Below, piece by piece: positions 7,610 through 12,927 of a stretch of DNA of 12,927 nt. The notes below the pieces were generated by a model. That model ran no database searches. It was given only the letters and a program-made list of their open reading frames with translations, and had not been told where the DNA came from. Source of the DNA: Neocallimastix lanati (nom. inval.) (Eukaryota; Neocallimastigomycota; Neocallimastigomycetes; Neocallimastigales; Neocallimastigaceae); NCBI GenBank assembly GCA_016946835.1, contig JACVTC010000665.1:1-12927 (forward strand), read 5' to 3'. A program made the translations under genes and the position numbers. Within the stretch, counting starts at the first letter, position 1. Every line of letters starts with the position of its first letter.

Positions 7610-7850
7610 TGTTTAATATTTATTTATTAATAATTAGATATATAACGCAAGTGTTATATAAATGGTTAACAAAGATTTAAAGTACAGATAAAATTACATG
7701 TTTTTATATTTAATTGTGGCTTGTTCTAGATACATACTAATTTATATTTTAATTTGTAATTACAATATATTTAATATAATTTAATTTAATATTTTATTAA
7801 ACTTAAGCTAGACTATAACTTTATATTAATAAAATTAACATACGTTAACA
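7610..7850 (-). repeat. 3' LTR of the large copia element (241 bp)
   Basis: Sense start TGTTAACGTA at 7850 follows the polypurine tract. The sense end ATTAAACA at 7610 gives TG...CA termini and abuts the (AAT)n block. It contains AGCCACA (7721-7715) and, six bases on, TATAAAAAC. The inner end is set by the tract; the outer end is inferred from the TG...CA rule, since the partner LTR is not in the window. Confidence 0.75.
7702..7721 (-). promoter_or_regulatory. LTR promoter elements: AGCCACA box and TATA box
   Basis: Sense AGCCACA-ATTAAA-TATAAAAAC. Order and spacing match those in the LTRs at 5184-5411 and 7070-7520 although the rest of these LTRs differs. It is likely the core promoter driving genomic RNA in the 5' copy. 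Confidence 0.5.
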
Positions 7851-7862
7851 CTCCCCCTCAAA
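7851..7862 (-). other. Polypurine tract of the large copia element
   Basis: Sense TTTGAGGGGGAG lies between the pol stop codon (7865-7863) and the LTR start (7850) with no spare bases. It is the expected primer site for plus-strand DNA synthesis. Confidence 0.9.
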
Positions 7863-9854
7863 TTAGATTTTTTTAATATTAAAAATCTTATTTGCAAATA
7901 TACTCATTTTTGTACCATTAACATCTTTAGTGAGAGCGTCAGCTAACATTTCTTTTGTATCTTTGTATTCTAATTTTACTTTCCTTTTTACTATATTATC
8001 TCTATTAAAATGAAATCTAATATCTATGTGTTTTAACTTTGTATTGATTTCACCATTTTCAATAGTTATTTTACTTGCTAAATTATCTGTGAAAATGGTA
8101 ATTGTTTTATTATAATTTATTAATTCTTTTAAAATATTTCTGATCCATAGAATTTTTTTAATATTTTCGGATGTGCTAATGTATTCTGCTTCTGCTGTAG
8201 ACGTAGCTACACATGTTTGTTTTTTAGAAATCCAGCATATGGGACTGTTTCCCATAAGTATTATTCCACCAGACGTAGATTTCCTGTCATTTAGATCACC
8301 TCCAAAATCGGCATCAGTGTATGCTATTATTTCCCCTTGTCCATCATATACAATTTTATAATCTTTAGTACTATTTATATATCTGAAAATATTTGTTATT
8401 TTATTCCAGTCTGATATTGTGGGTTTTTCTGATTTTCTGGCAGCCTTGTTCACGGAGAATGCGATATCTGGCCTTGTGCATTTTGATAGATATATTAAGG
8501 AACCTATAGCACTCTTGTAGATTGTTTTATTGAAAGGTTTATTATTTTCAGAGATAGTGTTGTCTCCTGTGCATGGTGTTTTTCTTTTTCTCATTTCTTT
8601 TATATTAAATTTGTCTAATATATTATTTATAAAACTATTTTGTGATATAATATATTTATTCTTTTGTTTTTCAATTTTTATGCCAAGTATGAATTCGGCT
8701 GGTCCACAATTTGATATTTTAAATTTTTCTTTAATTTTTGTAATTATATTTTGTATTTCTTTGTCTTCACCAGTTATGATCATATCGTCTACATATAAAC
8801 CTATGATGCATTTGGTTTTATTATTCTTTGAATATTTAAATATACACTTTTCAGATTTTATTTGTTTAAATCCATTTTTATTTAAAAATTTTGTAATCGT
8901 TTGGTTCCATTGCCTACCGGATTGTTTTAATCCGTATAGTGCTTTATTGAGTTTCCAGAATCCCCGCCCAAAGTTAGTATCACCTAGTGGAATAGTAGTG
9001 TAAATATCAGTATCTAATGGAGCGTTGAGATACGCAGCTTTAATATCTAATTGGTAGATATTCCAATTAAACTTAGCTGCTAAAGCGATAATAAGCTTTA
9101 ATCCATCAATGTTTAAGGTAGGAGAATAAGTAAGTTCATAATCAATACCTCTACGTTGTTTAAAACCTCTAGCAACTAGGCGAGCTTTAAATCTAACAAT
9201 ATTATTATTAGAGTCTTTTTTGGTAGCAAAAACCCATTTTGTCGAAATAAGATTTTTGTTTTTAGGAATGTAATTAACGATGGACATAACATTATTATTG
9301 TATAAATTATTAAGTTCATCTTGTATAGCTTTATACCAGTAATTTTTATTAGGACAATTAATAGCTTCATTAAAACTATTAGGTGTATCAGAGTAAATTG
9401 TAAAAACCATTTTTTCATTATTGGAAACATCATATTTAGGCCGAGAGATATCATTAGTAATATTAAAGAAAGTTTCAGGACTTAAAGGACGTTTGAGTAC
9501 GGACTGATTGTTAATCCCTGTCATATTATCAGTCATATTTACATCTTGGTCAGAAATAATGGAAATAATATTATTATTAATGTAATTAGTATCAGAACCT
9601 AAATCATGGTTAATAGAATAAGAATCCTGGGGAGTTTTATCGCCAATAGGAATAACATCATTTTCATCTAAATTTGAACAATTATAATTGTTAATTGATA
9701 GATTATCATCAACAACATTATCTAGTAAATTTTCATTAGTAGCAATAATATTATTATTAAAATTGTCATCTTTAATATTTTTAGTGACAGAATCTTCATT
9801 ATTTAAAGATTTATTAAGGGAAAGTTTAAATGTTTTATCAAAAGTATCAATTTG
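7863..9854 (-). pseudogene. pol: Ty1/copia reverse transcriptase and RNase H part of pol
   Basis: The frame is open for 664 codons from after a TAA at 9857-9855 to TAA at 7865-7863. The first Met is at 9536, and numbering below starts there. Residues 1-60 continue the Asn-rich linker. The RVT_2-type domain follows: W-KAI--E (67-74), STKWVFATKKD, RFKARLVARGFKQ (116-127), the first catalytic Asp in QLDIKAAYLNA (D164), ALYGLKQSGRQW and the YVDDMI active site (D250, D251; bases 8795-8784). RNase H follows with YTDADFGGD (D408), STAEAEY (E449), FTDN (D484) and LADALTK near the end. It copies genomic RNA to DNA in the particle and removes the RNA template. It is a fragment of the Gag-Pol polyprotein, so the Met is not a true start. 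The enzyme part itself looks undamaged. Confidence 0.9.
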
Positions 9855-11321
9855 TTACAGATGTATTGATTTTATTATTATCATTAATTATATTTTTATT
9901 ATTGACATTTTGAAAAAAAATTTTATTAATAAATTTTTGATTAATTTTTGAAAAATTTTAAGTTTCATAGATTTATTACTGTTATCATTAATTTTATGTA
10001 ACTTATTATCTTTATTAATAAATGTTGTAGATTCACGTGATGTATTAAAAAGATTTAATTTAGTGGAATTATTATTCATAATATATTATTCTTCGTCATT
10101 ATTGGGTCTGAATTTAAATTATAAGATTTAATTATTTTACCATTATCCAATGGTTGTAAATTAAAATTTTCTTCATTTTTTGAATAATTTTTATTATTAA
10201 AATTTTTTTCATTTTTAAATTTAGAAATATCAATATTTTCTTTAAGCGTTTTTACAGGAGTACTGGCAGGGAATTTTCGGTTGGCTTGGAATCATTTATA
10301 TTTGAGTTAACAGTATTAATCAGAGTCGGTAAAACGATATCATTTTTACAGGATTTTTTACTATATTCCGTATGGGTAATTGAAGGATTTTCAGCATCTT
10401 TTCCTTTTTCTGCCAATTATGTTTATTTTTATAAGAATAACTGCATTCACCTTTTTCAATGTAAGAATTATTTACCCACGTTTTTAATGAATGATTCAAA
10501 TTATTTTTATTGTTTACACTGGAATATGGCTAAATATAAAATCATTATCTATTATTATTTAAAGAATTGTTATTGACCTTTTGAAGTATATTTTGGTTTT
10601 CTAGTACTGTGGTTAGTATTTTGTTTATTATAATTTTTATTTAACGAACTATATTATTGTTACTATGTTTTACATTAGTTGAAATTTACATTTTATTGAC
10701 TTCAGAAATTACATTTGAATTTAATATTATTTTTTTGCGTATAAATTAATTTTGTTCTAAAGTAATCTTGTTGTCTTATGTTATGTGTGTTATTTGTTTT
10801 ATTAAAATCCAATAGTTTATTGTTTTTGTGTCCTTTTCTAAGGTTATGGTTTTAATTTGTTATTTTTATTGTTTAAATTAATTATATCGTCGTTGTTAAT
10901 ATTATAAACCATATTTCTTACCTTTATCTATATTTTTATTATATCATATTATCTAAAATATTAATAATTATTTCGTGTTATTCTCATGTAAATTATTTTC
11001 TGCTTCTATTTTATTATCCTCGTTATCCATGTTCATATTGTTTAAATTATCGTTTACAATAATGTTATTTAAATCAATATTATTATTGTTTTCATTTAAA
11101 TTATTATTTTCATTGTTTAGAACATTATTTATGTTTTCTATATTATTAATTATATTTTCATTTATAATATGATTATTTTCATTATTATTATTATTTACTA
11201 TATTATTATCAATTTTTGTAAAAGAGAAATATGGGTCCACAAATCCTTCTTTCTCATATATATAGTTTGCTGGACATTCCTCTAAACATTCTACTTCTCT
11301 GACATGGTGTATTCTTTTGTT
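9855..11321 (-). pseudogene. Asn-rich, frameshifted linker between integrase and reverse transcriptase
   Basis: After the integrase stop the same frame continues for 117 codons (11321-10971; TAA at 10970-10968). It begins NKRIHHVREVECLEECP, as expected after copia integrase, then becomes almost pure Asn/Ile/Glu. Beyond this, coding-like pieces alternate among frames: NLRKGHKNNKLLDFNKTNNT, KTWVNNSYIEKGECSYSYKN, KHNWQKKEKM, THTEYSKKSCKND, INTVNSNINDSKPTENSLP, NEENFNLQPLDNGKIIKSYN, NSDPIMTKNN, and an Asn-rich piece running to 9888. Stops or one-base shifts separate them. Restored, the linker would be several hundred residues, mostly low complexity. The region has no recognised enzyme. Decay is concentrated here, while flanking enzymes stay open. 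That could mean weak constraint or slippage in A/T runs. Confidence 0.6.
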
Positions 11322-12827
11322 TTATATGTCCATAATCCTATATGAGTAATTTTTCTTGCTGAAACCAAGAAATATTCCTTCCTTTGCTTTTGGAGTGAAA
11401 TTGGATTTGTTTTCCATATTATCAATATAATAACATTTACATCCAAAAGTTCTTAAGTGTTTTAAAGAAATACTTTTTCCTGATATGACTTCATCAGGTA
11501 TTAAATTATTATTTCCTTCATGAGGAATCATATTATACAAATAAGCCGCATGTCTTACTGCATATTCCCAGAAATTTTCAGATAATTTTGCCCAAAATAA
11601 TAAAGTTTTAGCTGTGTTTTTTATTGTTTGATTTATCCTTTCGGCTTTTCCATTATTTTCTGGACAATATGGTGGAGAGAATGATTTTTCAATTCCATTA
11701 TCTTTACAGTATCTTCTTATTTTCTTATTTTTATATTCTTTACCACCATCTGTTTTAAATATTTTAACTTTATAATTATCAAATTGATTGTTAAGGTATT
11801 TTAGAAAATCGATTATAATGTCTGGCGCTTCAGCTTTAGATTTTAAAGTGAAGAGCCAAACTTTCCACGAATATTCGTCCAAGAAAGTTATAAAATATTT
11901 TTTGTCATTAATAGAACTGTTATATGGCCCCGAAATGTCAGAGTGTATAACTTCAAGTATCTTGTTTGATTTAGGATTGTTCCCATTATGTGGGGAATGC
12001 TTCATTTTTACTACTTTACATTCTTTACATTTTGGGATCTTGATCTCGTGTAGTTCTAAATGTTTAGAAATATTTCTTATATATTGATGGCCCATTCTTC
12101 TGTGCCATATTTCTAGACTGTTTTGCCCTAAATCATCTAATGATAAAATATTTTGATTATTTATTATACTTTTTGTGTTTATTTTAAATTGATTAAAATC
12201 AGTTGATAGAAACGTTCCGATAACATTTTTATCACAGTCAGATATAGTCAATTTTACTTTTTCTTGACTTATTGGCTCAATAACGGATGTTATACCTATT
12301 TTTGCGAATTCGATGGCACTTATCAAGTTTTTATGTGCCTTTTTTGAATATAACACTTTGTTTAATTTTATATGGTAGTTGTTTATGGTAAATTCACAAC
12401 TACCATATCCTTCAAAGTCTAAAGTAGTATTGTTTGCACATCTTAGTTGTACAAAATCTTCTTTATAATCTTTCAAAAGGTTTTTATCATTAGTTACATG
12501 TTCGTAAGCTCCACTATCATAATACCATTCAACTGTTTCGTTACTTTCTATATTTCTTTCAATTATGTTTACAGATTTTTCATCATTATCTATATTATAT
12601 GGTTCATTTATTGATTCAATTAGCAAAGCATCATTAATATGTGGTTCACATAATGGTCTGATGTCTTCAAAATTATCATCTCTTTCGCTGTCACTTTCTT
12701 CATATTTAGAAGTTATTTTTTCCACTAAACCAAATGATTTTAATTCTTTTTCTTCATTTTTATGGTTTTTCTGGTAGAGTGATTGTTGCCCCCTTCTTTT
12801 TTGTTTTCTCTTGCTTTCATATTGTAT
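11322..12827 (-). pseudogene. pol: Ty1/copia protease and integrase part of pol
   Basis: The frame is open for 501 codons from after a TAA at 12830-12828 to TAA at 11324-11322. It has no early ATG, as expected for the pol part of a Gag-Pol fusion. Counting from GTG at 12725: retroviral-type aspartic protease with DSGA (70-73) in WYYDSGAYEHVT; integrase zinc-binding HHCC in WHRRMGH and CKEC (H208, H213, C233, C236); integrase core with HSDISGP (D263), KTDGGKEY (D326) and NNGKAERINQT (E362), exactly the D-x35-E spacing. The C-terminal part, LRTFGCKCYY, FTPKAKEGIFLGFS and YRIMDI, is typical of copia integrases. Protease matures the polyprotein and integrase joins the DNA to the host genome. The terminal TAA lies in frame with the following linker, so a single base change would account for it. 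Motifs are all intact. Confidence 0.9.
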
Positions 12828-12925
12828 TTACAATCTTTTGTGAGATGTCCTCTTATCTCACAAATATGACAATATAAATTTTTGTTAGTTTTGTTATTGT
12901 TTCTGTTTATTTTCTTAACAAACCT
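12740..12925 (-). CDS. gag: C-terminal end of gag with CCHC zinc knuckle (5' end outside window)
   Basis: From the right edge, a frame of 61 codons runs to TAA at 12742-12740. It is Lys/Asn-rich and holds one CCHC knuckle, YCHICEIRGHLTKDC (12871-12830), of the form C-x2-C-x4-H-x4-C, which in gag binds genomic RNA. The tail is basic (KARENKKEGGNN). The pol frame, one base back (-1), is open from 12827, so gag and pol overlap by 88 bases. That arrangement fits programmed -1 frameshifting, but I see no perfect X-XXY-YYZ heptamer in the gag phase; the best candidates are the A6G run near 12795-12801 and A-GGG-GGC just after it. A simple indel in a decayed copy is the alternative. The knuckle resembles but does not equal that of the broken gag at 6311-6932. 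Confidence 0.7.
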   Translation of the reverse strand, partial: RFVKKINRNNNKTNKNLYCHICEIRGHLTKDCKYNMKARENKKEGGNNHSTRKTIKMKKKN

Positions 12926-12927
12926 TT

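Larger units (their letters stand above)
7610..12927 (-). mobile_element. Large Ty1/copia-type LTR retrotransposon, degenerate, 5' end outside window
   Basis: On the minus strand the order is gag zinc knuckle, protease, integrase, Asn-rich linker, reverse transcriptase, RNase H, polypurine tract, 3' LTR. Integrase before RT defines Ty1/copia (Pseudoviridae-type) and excludes Ty3. The core enzymes keep their catalytic residues and long open frames. However, a TAA ends the integrase frame, the linker changes frame several times, and a stop lies 5' of the RT frame. The 5' LTR, PBS and most of gag must lie beyond 12927, so age cannot be judged from LTR divergence. Confidence 0.93.

Noticed and set aside
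7106-7616. Plus-strand open frames ending in poly-Asn and poly-Ile
   Set aside because: They are translations of the (AAT)n blocks and the surrounding LTR on the opposite strand; no coding character outside the repeat.
8173-9003. Plus-strand frames with hydrophobic translations over the RT region
   Set aside because: They are antisense shadows of the reverse transcriptase/RNase H frame, which shows conserved motifs throughout.
10286-10576. Plus-strand frame of 96 codons opposite the pol linker
   Set aside because: The minus strand over the same bases carries coherent Asn-rich linker pieces; the plus frame has no domain and is a shadow.
7610-12927. Ty3/gypsy element or retrovirus
   Set aside because: Integrase precedes reverse transcriptase and the RT has copia-type motifs (QLDIKAAYLN, YVDDMI); no envelope gene is seen.

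Overview
The window is extremely AT-rich eukaryotic DNA. It has long poly-A/T runs, (AAT)n and (AAAT)n microsatellites, Asn/Lys-rich coding and relics of 33-residue ankyrin repeats with a 'DINKEN-YGETPLFNA' flavour. Together with Ty1/copia retrotransposons this fits an anaerobic gut fungus (Neocallimastigomycota, such as Piromyces or Neocallimastix) better than Dictyostelium or another AT-rich protist. This is inference; no search was run. No intact host gene lies fully inside the window.

Left part (1-4842): the 3' end of a Lys-rich host gene (3-284, +) is followed by long AT-rich spacers holding three decayed host genes: a Cys-rich probable secreted protein (about 1170-1626, +), a broken ankyrin-repeat block (3572-3990, +), and a signal-peptide-bearing secreted protein (4042-4643, -). 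Each is interrupted by frameshifts and stops, some at homopolymers.

Middle (4843-7604): a large compound microsatellite leads into a complete, very young non-autonomous LTR element of 930 bp (5184-6113). It has two 228-bp LTRs that look identical, a 5-bp target-site duplication (AAAAT), a polypurine tract and a primer-binding site (PBS), but no coding capacity. Next come a decayed gag with a CCHC zinc knuckle (6311-6932, -) and the PBS and 5' LTR (7070-7520) of a second copia-type element.

Right part (7610-12927): most of a third, larger Ty1/copia element lies on the minus strand. From low to high coordinates it has the 3' LTR, polypurine tract, reverse transcriptase/RNase H, a long Asn-rich linker, integrase, protease and the gag zinc knuckle; its 5' end is outside the window. 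Catalytic motifs are intact, but the reading frame is broken several times, so this copy is probably dead.

The most interesting signals are shared between elements. Two unrelated LTRs are each followed by the same 14-nt sequence matching the anticodon arm of tRNA-Lys(CUU), which suggests priming by a half-tRNA. Three divergent LTRs share an AGCCACA box just upstream of a TATA box. Two of the elements share a polypurine tract and pol end, tying the small element to the autonomous family.
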